From contig JAYRJU010000001.1 of the NCBI GenBank assembly GCA_041906145.1, positions 1,302,001-1,366,000 on the forward strand: 64,000 nucleotides of DNA, in the 5' to 3' direction. Both the position numbers and the translations under genes were made by a program. The notes beneath the pieces were generated by a model, which was not told the origin of the DNA, did not search any database, and saw only the letters and a list, made by a program, of their open reading frames with translations. The stretch comes from SHVO01 sp041906145 (lineage in GTDB: Bacteria; Pseudomonadota; Alphaproteobacteria; Rhodospirillales; Rhodospirillaceae). This document shows positions 33,905-42,311 of the stretch, piece after piece (within the stretch, counting starts at the first letter, position 1; every line of letters begins with the position of its first letter).

Positions 33905-35434
33905 ATGATCTCACGCCGTTTCTTCATGGCCGCTGGCGGTCTGACGCTGTCGATCCCCAAAGCTTTCGCCCAATCCGATAAGTATCATTTCACGCTTGGT
34001 GTCGCGTCCGGTAGCCCGCGGGCCGATGGAATTGTGCTGTGGACGCGCCTTGCGCCGGACCCGTTGCGTGGCGGCGGCATGGCGCCGGGTAAAGCCAATG
34101 TGCGCTACCGTCTTTGTGCCGATGAGGCCATGCGCAAGACCGTGCGCGAGGGCATCGTCGAAACCTCGGAGGCCAAGGCGCACGCTGTCCATGTCGTCCT
34201 GCGTGACTTGGAGCCGGGACATGACTATTGGTACCAGTTCACCTACGGCAAGGATGAAAGTCCCATCGGACGCACGCGCACGGCCAATCCGGCCGCGGCT
34301 GGCGCAAAGCTCGCGCTAGCCAGCTGCCAAGCCTATGAAGCCGGTCTCTTCACCGCCTACGCCGACATCGCCGCCTGGTCGCCCGACTGCGTGATCCATA
34401 TCGGCGATTACATCTACGAAGGGGCGGCCACAGCGCCGGGGCCGCGCAAAGCCAATGTCGGCGGCTTCGACGTCACGTGGGAGAACATACGCTCGCACAA
34501 TGGCCCTGAGACCGTGACCTTATGGGACTACCGGAACCGCTACGCGCTTTATAAAAGCGAGGCGGCTCTGCAAGCGGCCCATGCCGCGGCGCCCTGGATT
34601 GTTTCTGTCGACGACCATGAGATCGACAACAACTGGGCCGGCGATATCCCCCAGGATCCGTGGGCGCAAACGCCGCTGGAATTCAAGGTGCGCAAGCTCG
34701 CCGCGCTCCAGGCCTACTATGAGCATATGCCCTTGGAAGAGCCGCCGACGGTGAGCGGCGTGGATTCCCATCTCCAGCTCTACGGCGAATATCGATTTGG
34801 GCCAGCGCAGGTGCACATGCTCGACACACGCCAGTACCGCTCCGATCAGGTGTGCGGTCCGCGCGATCCGGGCGAGCGGAGCTGCGAGGCGCTCACCGAT
34901 CCCACGCTCACCATGACCGGTGCAGCGCAGGAGCGGTGGCTGATCGACGCGCTTCGCCGCTCGCAGGCGCCGTTCAACGTCATCGCCTCGCAAACATGGT
35001 TCGCGCCGTTTCGCTACAATGGCCCGGGCGATGTGCCTTACGTGAACATGGATCAATGGGACGGTTATCCGGTGCAACGGCAGCGGCTGATCGACGTCAT
35101 GGCCGGGGTGAGCAACCCCGTCGTCCTCAGCGGCGACTGGCACAGCGCCGCCGCCATGCGTATTCACAAGGACCCGTGGGATCCAAAATCGCCGCGTGTC
35201 GGGCACAATTTCTGCGGCACGTCGATTGCCTCGCATTGCCCCTGGTATGAGGCCATGCGGGCGGCGAGGGATTTCAACGGCCATGTCGATCACCTGAACG
35301 GCGCCCAACGTGGCTATGTAAGATTCGACGTTTCCGGTAAAATCTGGCGTTCCGACTATCGCGTCGTGACCAACCCGCACGATCCAAACGCCACCGTCTC
35401 CACCGACGTCAGTATCGATATCCGCGACGTCTAG
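33905..35434 (+). CDS. phoD: PhoD-family alkaline phosphatase/phosphodiesterase
   Basis: 509 residues; GGGGAGGG precedes the ATG. A Tat-like signal (MISRRFFMAAGG) is present. The N-terminal FTLGVASGSPRADGIVLWTRLAPDP is the PhoD-type Fn3-like domain. Metal-site motifs of the phosphatase core follow: CVIHIGDYIYEG, VSVDDHEIDNNW and VVLSGDWHSAA. The enzyme releases phosphate from phosphodiesters and monoesters in the periplasm, using Fe/Ca in studied members. It fits the phosphate-starvation locus with the phospholipase C, and is probably in the same operon as the receptor. Confidence 0.88.
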   Translation: MISRRFFMAAGGLTLSIPKAFAQSDKYHFTLGVASGSPRADGIVLWTRLAPDPLRGGGMAPGKANVRYRLCADEAMRKTVREGIVETSEAKAHAVHVVLRDLEPGHDYWYQFTYGKDESPIGRTRTANPAAAGAKLALASCQAYEAGLFTAYADIAAWSPDCVIHIGDYIYEGAATAPGPRKANVGGFDVTWENIRSHNGPETVTLWDYRNRYALYKSEAALQAAHAAAPWIVSVDDHEIDNNWAGDIPQDPWAQTPLEFKVRKLAALQAYYEHMPLEEPPTVSGVDSHLQLYGEYRFGPAQVHMLDTRQYRSDQVCGPRDPGERSCEALTDPTLTMTGAAQERWLIDALRRSQAPFNVIASQTWFAPFRYNGPGDVPYVNMDQWDGYPVQRQRLIDVMAGVSNPVVLSGDWHSAAAMRIHKDPWDPKSPRVGHNFCGTSIASHCPWYEAMRAARDFNGHVDHLNGAQRGYVRFDVSGKIWRSDYRVVTNPHDPNATVSTDVSIDIRDV

Positions 35435-35496
35435 CGGCCCTCCCGGCGACCGGCTAAAAAAGCCGGATCCGGCGCCCTGGCCGGGCAAGCGGGAGA

Positions 35497-36300
35497 ATGC
35501 GTGTGCAATTAGCGACTTTGCGGCTTCGCGACGGCGGCAGCATCGTTTGTCAGATGCCTGGCGACGAGGTGACGGCGCGCGCGGTTGGCGTGTGTGTCAA
35601 TACGCCGGCCGATGCCCCGGATCTGCGGCTCTCATTTAAGGATCTCGAGGGGCGGCCGGTCGATCTGCATGCCCGTGAGATCGTTGGGATCGAGATGGAT
35701 CCGCCCTATTGCCTGATCGAGAACTTCCTTTCACCGGCCGAGGCCGAACGGGCGATGGCTCATGCTTTGGCGCATGAAGCCGAGTTCCGCGATTCGACTG
35801 TTTCGCTTGCCACCAACCAGGGTGAGTTCAAGCCGGATTACGAACTTCGCCGCTCGCGGATCCTGGACAATGTCGCCGATGTCGCGCCGATGATCGGCCA
35901 GGCGCTGTTCAAGGCCATGCCGCGCATTTTCACCGCGCTCCGGATGCCGCCGATGAATTTCCGTTCAATGGAATTGCAGCTGTCAGCCCATGGCGATGGC
36001 GACTACTTCAACACACACACGGACAATGGCTTGCCGGATATCGCGCACCGGACTGTCAGTTACGTCTATTATTTCCACCGTGAGCCGAAGCGATTCACGG
36101 GCGGACACCTGAAGCTCTACAAGACGGTCATCCATGAAGGCACGCATTCTTTCGGCGATCTGGTGGCCGATATAGATCCGCCCGGGAACGGCCTCATGGT
36201 GTTTCCGAGTTACATTCAGCATGAAGTCGCGCCCATCCAATGCCTGTCGTCGGCCCTCGAGGACCAACGGCTGACATTGAATGGCTGGCTGGTTGCTTAG
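35497..36300 (+). CDS. 2-oxoglutarate/Fe(II)-dependent oxygenase
   Basis: 267 residues; GGGAG is close before the ATG. Double-stranded beta-helix oxygenase of the prolyl-hydroxylase-like group. The iron ligands are in FNTHTDNG (H.D) and in VFPSYIQHEV (distal His), and the 2-oxoglutarate Arg is in EDQRLTLNGW. An N-terminal 60 residues of unknown fold precede them. No signal peptide, so probably cytoplasmic. It follows phoD by 62 bases and may be its operon partner; a role on the imported substrate is inference. The gene is followed by an alphaproteobacterial palindrome. Confidence 0.8.
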   Translation: MRVQLATLRLRDGGSIVCQMPGDEVTARAVGVCVNTPADAPDLRLSFKDLEGRPVDLHAREIVGIEMDPPYCLIENFLSPAEAERAMAHALAHEAEFRDSTVSLATNQGEFKPDYELRRSRILDNVADVAPMIGQALFKAMPRIFTALRMPPMNFRSMELQLSAHGDGDYFNTHTDNGLPDIAHRTVSYVYYFHREPKRFTGGHLKLYKTVIHEGTHSFGDLVADIDPPGNGLMVFPSYIQHEVAPIQCLSSALEDQRLTLNGWLVA

Positions 36301-36301
36301 G

Positions 36302-36346
36302 GCGTGCCCCGGAAAATTGGATACCGGTTTTCCGAAAAGGGCACGC
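36302..36346. repeat. Alphaproteobacterial intergenic palindrome, copy A
   Basis: The outer stem GCGTGCCC (36302-36309) pairs with GGGCACGC (36339-36346); the inner stem CGGAAAA (36310-36316) pairs with TTTTCCG (36328-36334), with ACCGG between. It lies between convergent genes and could serve as a two-way terminator. The inner part matches copy B at 50707. Confidence 0.75.
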
Positions 36347-36357
36347 GCCTTAAAAGC

Positions 36358-38508
36358 TTAGAACGTGCCCCGGAGGCTGATCATGAACATGCGGTCCCAC
36401 TCGGTCACATAGTTCTCGGTGCGTGAGACCATGCCCGCGATCACGTCATTGGCGTAAACGACACGGCGTTGGAATTCTCGCGTCCGTTGCGGCATCAGAC
36501 CGTAACCTTCAACACGCAGGGTCAAGCTGCGCGTCAAGGTCTTCTCCGCGAAGGCGTCCAGACGCGGGCCTGCGCTTGACCATCTATAGACGCGGATGTC
36601 GCTGAATAGACGCTCCCCGCCAAATTCCCGGTAGTTGACGCCGTAGTTGAAGCCCCACGCGGTCACGTCGTGACGGAAGCCCACCTGAAGCTCGTGATCC
36701 CAGATATTGTCGGCCGCCTGGGTTTCGCCCACACGATGCTTGCCGCCAAGGAAGGCATCTGCGCCCTCTGCCCTCTGCCGTAGGTACCGCCCATCGATTG
36801 TGACATCCGGCAAGCCCAGCGCCGTCATACGGACGCTGGCTTTGACTTCGGCACCGTAATGTTTGGCTTTGCCGATATTGCCCTGCGCCGACACGCGCGT
36901 GCCGTCCGGTTCCACGCGGAACAGGATATAGCCGATGTGATCTTCGATTTGGTTATAGAAGGCGCGCGCTTCGATCAGACCCTGGTCGTTCGGCAGTCTT
37001 CGCTGGTACCCCGTTTCGAACTCCCACTGGCGCTCGGGCCGGATTGCCGGATTGCCTTCGTCGATCTCGTTGTCCACGAGGTCAAACTGCGGCACGAACA
37101 AGCCGAAGTCGAGCTGTCCTACCTTGCGGTCGATCTTGAAGCGGAGCTGATCGGACTTCGTGAGATCGTAACGCAAGTCCGCTCGGGGCTTGGGATAGAC
37201 ATAAGTGTGTTTGGCGCTGCCCGCGAAGTTGTTGGATATCCGCGACATCTCCACGATGATCGAGCTGTTCAACGAGAAGTCCGGCGTGATCTGCCAGGTG
37301 TGATTGGCGAAGGCTTCGCCGCGGATTTCCTGTACGCGCGCGTTGCCCGTCGGAATCGCGATCTCTTCGACCTTGCGATCCCCGTTGCGGTCGAAGAACG
37401 GCCTTAGTTGTTGGCGCAGGACGTTGCGCGCGACTTCGCCGCCCAGCTCCAGGGTCTGCCCGGCCGCAAGCGGGAAGGCAATGGTGGGGCGAACGATGGA
37501 TTCGATATTCGTGGGAACGCGGATATTTCGGTTCAGTTCGGTGACGACATTGCCATTGATGAAGTTGCGGTACTCGTCGTTGGGGTCCCGCTCGTAGGAG
37601 TGGATGAAAAGAACATTAAGCCGTGTTGCGCCGAATAGGGCCTCGTAGTCGCCGCCGACTTCCCACTGATTCTGCCAGCCTTGATGGCCGCGTTTGATCT
37701 CGGTCGCATTCAGTACCGGCGCGCCGGCCGTATCGTAGCGCGTGATGGAGATGTCACTGTCGCTGTTTGCCTCGCGCGGTTCCATAGAGCCGTTCATGCG
37801 CAGGACATCGCCATTCTCGAAGTTATAAGTAAGGTCGGCTGTCAGCGTGTACTGATTCTGGATATAGCGCGCGCGGTCGTCGCGCAGTTCGCGGATCACG
37901 CCGTTTGGATAAAAATAGCGCTCGGTCTTGGTGAGTTCGCGCCAATAGGGATAGCCGCGGTTCCAGGAATCACGGCGGACGCTCATGATGTAGTCCAGCG
38001 ACCCGACGCTGTCGCTGTAGGAGATCAATCCATCTCCGTCATAGACGTCGTCGTCATTGAACCGGAAGGCGGCCTGCCATGAGCCGGAGCCCGTGCTTAC
38101 GCCCTCCGCCAATACGACATTGATCATCAGGCCTTCGCTCTGAACGTTGGCGTCGGCGTTGTTGCCGCGGATGAGCTCGATCCGAAGCACGTTCGCGCTT
38201 TGGATGCGCTTCAGCGCGGCGAGGATTTGGTTCTTGCCGGCGAAACGCTTGCCGTTAAGCAGAATTTGGTCGCCCGACGAGCCGAAACCGCGTTGCTGCT
38301 GATTGTTGTTGGCATTGAGGCCGTCGAGGATGGACGAAGTGCCCGGTACACGGCGCACCATGTCCTCGGCGGTCACTGTGTCGTAGCGCTCGAAATAGGC
38401 GCGGTCGTAAACCTGTGTCGAACCCGCGGCATCCTGTGCGCGGACTTCAACGGCCATAAAAAAAGCGGCCAGGCTAAGTGCCACGCGGCCGCAGACAACG
38501 CTTCGCAA
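36358..38508 (-). CDS. TonB-dependent receptor, short type
   Basis: 716 residues. The start is TTG at 38508, supported by GGAAGGAG six bases upstream; the next in-frame ATG would cut into the signal peptide (..FFMAVEVRAQDA). Plug features are ITLVNGK-like QILLNGKRFAGKNQI, VRRVPGTSSILDGLN, VLRIELIRGNNADANVQ and GLMINVVLAEG. The barrel ends ..WDRMFMISLRGTF. It differs from both other receptor types here in its Gln/Asn-rich plug (NNNQQQRGFGSSGDQ). Outer-membrane transport of unknown substrate. It is convergent with the 2OG oxygenase gene. Confidence 0.82.
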   Translation of the reverse strand: MRSVVCGRVALSLAAFFMAVEVRAQDAAGSTQVYDRAYFERYDTVTAEDMVRRVPGTSSILDGLNANNNQQQRGFGSSGDQILLNGKRFAGKNQILAALKRIQSANVLRIELIRGNNADANVQSEGLMINVVLAEGVSTGSGSWQAAFRFNDDDVYDGDGLISYSDSVGSLDYIMSVRRDSWNRGYPYWRELTKTERYFYPNGVIRELRDDRARYIQNQYTLTADLTYNFENGDVLRMNGSMEPREANSDSDISITRYDTAGAPVLNATEIKRGHQGWQNQWEVGGDYEALFGATRLNVLFIHSYERDPNDEYRNFINGNVVTELNRNIRVPTNIESIVRPTIAFPLAAGQTLELGGEVARNVLRQQLRPFFDRNGDRKVEEIAIPTGNARVQEIRGEAFANHTWQITPDFSLNSSIIVEMSRISNNFAGSAKHTYVYPKPRADLRYDLTKSDQLRFKIDRKVGQLDFGLFVPQFDLVDNEIDEGNPAIRPERQWEFETGYQRRLPNDQGLIEARAFYNQIEDHIGYILFRVEPDGTRVSAQGNIGKAKHYGAEVKASVRMTALGLPDVTIDGRYLRQRAEGADAFLGGKHRVGETQAADNIWDHELQVGFRHDVTAWGFNYGVNYREFGGERLFSDIRVYRWSSAGPRLDAFAEKTLTRSLTLRVEGYGLMPQRTREFQRRVVYANDVIAGMVSRTENYVTEWDRMFMISLRGTF

Positions 38509-38652
38509 GATTGACTCCTTCCCCAGAGTTGGGCGCAGTCAACGACAGCTCACTTTTTCACGCAAGCTAAAAAGCCCGTGTAAATCGCATGAATTGTAAC
38601 GAAAAGTATCGGGAAGGCGTCGTGCGGCCTAAATCTGAATTCGGCAACCGAC

Positions 38653-39528
38653 TTAGGCGGGATACACGAGCCGTACGGGGTGCGGATCCAAAGCAATGTG
38701 CAGCGGCAATGTCGCGACAATGTCGCCGTCGGCTTGCACCGGATGGCCGGCGCTGCCGCGCACGATCACTTCGCGGCCCGCGACAAGCTGTACGTCTTGC
38801 CAGGCGGTTATCTTTCCAAAGGCCAAGGCGAGGGCGTAGCGGATAACGCTGAACCAGCCGCGGCCGTTCATCAGCACGACATAGAATTTGTCCTCACCCA
38901 GCGAGGCGTCGGGCGCGGCTATGAAAGGCCCGCCGTAACGACGGCCCTTGCAGGCCACCATCGAAACTGGCCGGTAGGCAACGCCGTCGATTGTGACTTC
39001 GTGGGCGTGGAAGCCGTACTGTACGGCCTGGCGCATCGATTCCCAAACATAGGCGAGCGGGCCGAGAAATTTTTTCAGTTTCAGCGAAACGCGGCTCACG
39101 ACAACGGCGTCGAAACCGACGCCGGCCATCATGGTGAAGCGGCGGCCATTGGCGCGGCCGACGTGCACGGTGCGTATGGGGCCGTTCGATAGGGCCGCGG
39201 CAATTTTCTCCGGCGTGCGCATAAGTCCAATTTCCTCGGCGAGCACGTTCGCGGTGCCGAGCGGGATGATCCCGAGCGCGACGTCCTTACCTTCGAGGCC
39301 GTTGATGACCTCGTTCACCGTCCCGTCGCCGCCGCAGGCTGCCACGACATCGTAGGACGACGGCGACACGTTGCGCGCCAGCGTCTCGGCATGGCCCGGC
39401 CCGGTCGTTTCAACCACATCGACATGGCACGCCGCGGCTTTGAGCTGCGCGACAACACTTTCAAAACGCTGCCGTCGGGCACGGCCCGCGGCCGGATTGA
39501 AGATAACGAGGATCCGCCGCGCGGTCAT
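38653..39528 (-). CDS. Diacylglycerol/lipid kinase family protein (YegS/DgkB-like)
   Basis: 291 residues. N-terminal RILVIFNPAAGRARRQR and the nucleotide-binding CGGDGTVNEVINGL (about residues 66-79), then PLGTANVLAEEIGL, define the DAGK catalytic domain. The C-terminal half is the expected beta-sandwich. It phosphorylates a lipid (diacylglycerol or similar) at the inner face of the membrane. The next gene in the operon is an LTA-synthase-like sulfatase, an enzyme class that produces diacylglycerol when it moves phosphoglycerol from lipids. Recycling of that diacylglycerol is a good inference, as in Gram-positive dgkB. Confidence 0.85.
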   Translation of the reverse strand: MTARRILVIFNPAAGRARRQRFESVVAQLKAAACHVDVVETTGPGHAETLARNVSPSSYDVVAACGGDGTVNEVINGLEGKDVALGIIPLGTANVLAEEIGLMRTPEKIAAALSNGPIRTVHVGRANGRRFTMMAGVGFDAVVVSRVSLKLKKFLGPLAYVWESMRQAVQYGFHAHEVTIDGVAYRPVSMVACKGRRYGGPFIAAPDASLGEDKFYVVLMNGRGWFSVIRYALALAFGKITAWQDVQLVAGREVIVRGSAGHPVQADGDIVATLPLHIALDPHPVRLVYPA

Positions 39529-39530
39529 GG

Positions 39531-41063
39531 CTATTCGAAATAGTGAGAGAAGGCGGTGTTGAACTCGAGGCGTTCATCCTGGACGCAATCGTCCGTATCG
39601 CCTTCGCAGTTGTGGAAGGCTTTGCGTTGGGCCAGCGACAGGTCATCCAGTCCAAAGCCAAAACGCTCCAGCGCCGCCGGCGCGAGCATCACGATATCAA
39701 GGGGCTTGGGAACGGGATTGTCGCTGTCGGTATCGCAAGCGAAGTTCACGCAGCGCACGTCATAGGTCGTCAGGTGACGGGCCTTCTCGCTGCTGATGAA
39801 GCGAAGCGTGAATTCCGGCTGATGGTCGCCGAAGGTCACGACGCCGGCGCGGCGGCCACGCGCCTTCAGCGCGTCCAAGAAGTCGCCATAGGCTTTGTCG
39901 GCCGTGTCGAAGCGCTGAATGTAATCGGCCATCGGATCCTGCGTCGCGTGTGGACCGTGCTGGCTGATGGTCAGCATGAAGGCGACCACCGGTTTGTCCG
40001 AGCCTTCCAGCTTCTTCAGCATCGCCTTGTAGAAAGCCTCGTCCGGGATCTTCCAATCCCAACCCGTGGCAATACCCAGCGACTGGGCGTCGTAGAACTC
40101 ATCGACGCCGATCGATGCGTAGAAAGGTGCGGCGTTGATGAAGAATCCCGGCACTGGATAGAACACGACGGTGCGGTAGCCGAGTTTCTTCAGCTCGGTG
40201 AAGATCGAGCGGTGCACGCGGCCTTCAAGCTGGTGGAACACATATAGGCCGTCGCCGCCGAACTCTTGCGGACGCATCTGGGTGGTGAGCGAGAATTCCG
40301 TGCGCCAGGTGCCGCCGCCGTACGTATGCACCTTCAAGGGGCCGCGCTGCGCGGCCGGGCCGGCGAACATATGCTTGGATTTGTGGTCCGGCTGCAGCAC
40401 TTCCGGCAGGAACGTCGATTCCTGAAGCAGGAAGAAAATGTCGGGCCGTTCCGCCGGCGCCGTCAGCCCGCGATGTTCGCCCGGCGGCGGCGCGCTATCG
40501 GCGTTCGCCATCAAATGCAGCTGCGGGCTCGGTGCCTGCGTCGATTTCACGAAGGTCTTGACGGTCGGCAGGGTCAACGCCGGGTCCCAGATGGCGATCT
40601 GCGGCTCGGTGCGCATCGCATAAATGCAAAAACCCGAAACCAACGTCAGCGTGGCGACGCCGCCCTTTTCGAACAGGGTGAAAAATCCGCGGCCGCCCAG
40701 CAGTGACTTCCCATAAAAGAAGAGCGCCGCCAGCGTCAGCACAACGCCGGACGCCACGCGCCAGTCGTTGTAAGCCAGCATCAGCACATTGCCGCGCAGG
40801 AAGAAGTGGTCGTAGGCGACCAGCGGGATATTGGTGACGAAGGCCTTACCGACACTCACCGCGAGAAGCACAGCCGCCGGTAGCAGCGATAGGGTCGTAA
40901 GAATCAGCGGGTGTTTGCCGCGCGCCGCGCCCAGGGCGAAGAACGGCAGGATCAGCAGGGCGACATAAGGATCGTCGTAGACAACGCTATATATGCCGGC
41001 CGCGGCGACGAAGAGGAACGCGAGCGCCAGTCGGACATCAATGCTTGGCGCTCGTTCGCTCAT
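39531..41063 (-). CDS. LTA-synthase-like membrane sulfatase (phosphoglycerol transferase)
   Basis: 510 residues. Several N-terminal membrane helices (about residues 10-165: LALAFLFVAAAGIYSVV, VALLILPFFALGAA, LTTLSLLPAAVLLAVS, GVVLTLAALFFY, ATLTLVSGFCIYAM) are followed by a periplasmic sulfatase-type domain. PDIFFLLQESTFLPEV holds the likely metal Glu and Thr nucleophile; FSLTTQMRPQEFG, PFYASIGVDEFYD, ISQHGPH and VVTFGDHQPEF follow the LtaS/OpgB pattern. It may add phosphoglycerol groups to periplasmic glucans or surface sugars. It overlaps the methyltransferase gene by ATGA and is followed 2 bases later by the lipid kinase gene. Confidence 0.82.
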   Translation of the reverse strand: MSERAPSIDVRLALAFLFVAAAGIYSVVYDDPYVALLILPFFALGAARGKHPLILTTLSLLPAAVLLAVSVGKAFVTNIPLVAYDHFFLRGNVLMLAYNDWRVASGVVLTLAALFFYGKSLLGGRGFFTLFEKGGVATLTLVSGFCIYAMRTEPQIAIWDPALTLPTVKTFVKSTQAPSPQLHLMANADSAPPPGEHRGLTAPAERPDIFFLLQESTFLPEVLQPDHKSKHMFAGPAAQRGPLKVHTYGGGTWRTEFSLTTQMRPQEFGGDGLYVFHQLEGRVHRSIFTELKKLGYRTVVFYPVPGFFINAAPFYASIGVDEFYDAQSLGIATGWDWKIPDEAFYKAMLKKLEGSDKPVVAFMLTISQHGPHATQDPMADYIQRFDTADKAYGDFLDALKARGRRAGVVTFGDHQPEFTLRFISSEKARHLTTYDVRCVNFACDTDSDNPVPKPLDIVMLAPAALERFGFGLDDLSLAQRKAFHNCEGDTDDCVQDERLEFNTAFSHYFE

Positions 41064-41608
41064 GAATATTTCCAGACGAACGCGGGCGGAACATTCAGAA
41101 GCTCAAGACCCGCCATTTCGCTCTTGGCGAAGATCGCGCCGAGCGGATCTTGCGGGAAATACGTGTAGGTGACGAGTTCGGCGATCATGCCGGCCCTGTA
41201 GGCCTGCGCGAAGCCTTCACGAAGGAATTCGAATTCGGAATTATTCACGCTCGGGATGCTGCTCACCACTACGGTCGGCGTGGAGAGCTGCGCAAGCGCC
41301 GGCAGCGCGCAGGTGTCGAGGATCGTGCGTTCGGGGAACATCTTCTTCAGATGTTCAAAACGCGTCTTGTCGCGTTCGACGCTGACGGTCGAGTCCGGCA
41401 GCAGCTGCGTAATGGATCCAAACCCGGCGCCAAGTTCCAGCACCGGCAGCGACTTGTCGCCGATGGCATCGCGCATGCGCCGCGCGAGGAACTGCGAAGA
41501 TTCGCAGATCGCGCCGATACTGCTCGTCCAGGAACCAAACTTTTTGATCCGTGTCGCGATCTTCGTGAGTTCGCGATCCAGCCCGGATAACGCACCTAAG
41601 TTCTGCAT
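41060..41608 (-). CDS. Phospholipid N-methyltransferase-like protein
   Basis: 182 residues from the ATG at 41608, which has GGGAG four bases upstream; other in-frame starts (41629, 41650, TTG 41671) lack a good site. The fold is that of PmtA-like enzymes: ESSQFLARRMRDAIG, then motif I VLELGAGFGSITQLL, VSVERDKTRFEHLKKMFP, and VVVSSIPSVNNSEFEF. It probably methylates phosphatidylethanolamine or a related lipid at the inner membrane. The stop overlaps the sulfatase start (ATGA). An FNR/FixK-type box lies about 110-125 bases upstream. Function by family only; rRNA-methyltransferase-like relatives are a less likely alternative. Confidence 0.7.
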   Translation of the reverse strand: MQNLGALSGLDRELTKIATRIKKFGSWTSSIGAICESSQFLARRMRDAIGDKSLPVLELGAGFGSITQLLPDSTVSVERDKTRFEHLKKMFPERTILDTCALPALAQLSTPTVVVSSIPSVNNSEFEFLREGFAQAYRAGMIAELVTYTYFPQDPLGAIFAKSEMAGLELLNVPPAFVWKYS

Positions 41609-41714
41609 AAAACTCCCACTACTCCCCATCAGCCCCGGCCTATAGGTCATATTTCTGTAATCGGAATTCAAGGCGGGATTAGGGTGTATATTTATATATT
41701 TATTTCAATGACTT

Positions 41715-41734
41715 AGCTTGATGTCGGTCAAGCT
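41715..41734 (-). promoter_or_regulatory. FNR/FixK-type box
   Basis: AGCTTGATGTCGGTCAAGCT is a 7+6+7 perfect inverted repeat that contains TTGAT-GTCG-GTCAA (41718-41731), one change from the FNR/FixK consensus TTGAT-N4-ATCAA. It lies upstream of the methyltransferase/sulfatase/lipid kinase operon, so low-oxygen control is possible. Confidence 0.55.
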
Positions 41735-41821
41735 CCGTCAAAAAACAGCCGCAAAAGCCCTCGTAAGACGGAAACCGAGCTTTCCGATTCTTGCTGTGAT
41801 TGCAGGGATTTAGCGCCGCAG

Positions 41822-42178
41822 TTAGGCGGCGAGGCGGCGGGAGGAGCGCTTTTTGAGGCGGTGGCCGACACTGACGATGGCCGCGATCGCGGGCATCAGC
41901 TCTTTGCCGAGCTCCGAAAGCGAATATTCAACCGACGGCGGCGAAGTTGGTTTCACGTCACGGTGCACGACGCCCATGTCCTCAAGTTCGCGCAGCCGGT
42001 GCGTGAGCACCTTCGCCGAAATCTTTCCGATGTCGCTGCGCAGTTCGCCGAAGCGGCGCGCGCCGCCGCTCAAGTTCCAGATGATCGCCGGTGTCCACGC
42101 GCCGCGCAGAAACGCCATGCACTCGCCGATCGGGCACTGCGGCGCGGGCGAATTATTTTTGCGGACTTTGAGCGCCAT
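41822..42178 (-). CDS. HxlR-family winged-helix regulator
   Basis: 118 residues. CPIGECMAFLRGAWTPAIIWNLSGGARRFGELRSDI is the start of the HxlR domain with its typical early Cys. KVLTHRLRELEDMGVVHRDV is the recognition helix and wing, and VEYSLSELGKEL closes the domain. A dimeric DNA-binding repressor, often sensing reactive electrophiles through Cys. It stands divergent to the nitronate-monooxygenase/GST/dehydrogenase operon, which it likely controls through the operator-like dyads between them. Confidence 0.88.
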   Translation of the reverse strand: MALKVRKNNSPAPQCPIGECMAFLRGAWTPAIIWNLSGGARRFGELRSDIGKISAKVLTHRLRELEDMGVVHRDVKPTSPPSVEYSLSELGKELMPAIAAIVSVGHRLKKRSSRRLAA

Positions 42179-42244
42179 GTGGTGTCGAGCCTTTGTTCCT
42201 CGGAAATCCGTTACGGCCAGGAAACGGACTTACCACCTGGAAAC

Positions 42245-42263
42245 CGGATAATCATGATATCCG
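42245..42263. promoter_or_regulatory. Operator-like dyad between hxlR and the oxidoreductase operon
   Basis: CGGATAATCATGATATCCG, 6+7+6 inverted repeat, centred in the 133-base divergent gap. ACCTGG occurs twice around it, and GGTTTAC..GTAACC gives a second weaker dyad. Probable HxlR binding region. Confidence 0.5.
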
Positions 42264-42311
42264 AACGACACCTGGTTTACAAAGGTAACCACATCGCTTA
42301 GCTGTCGGGGC

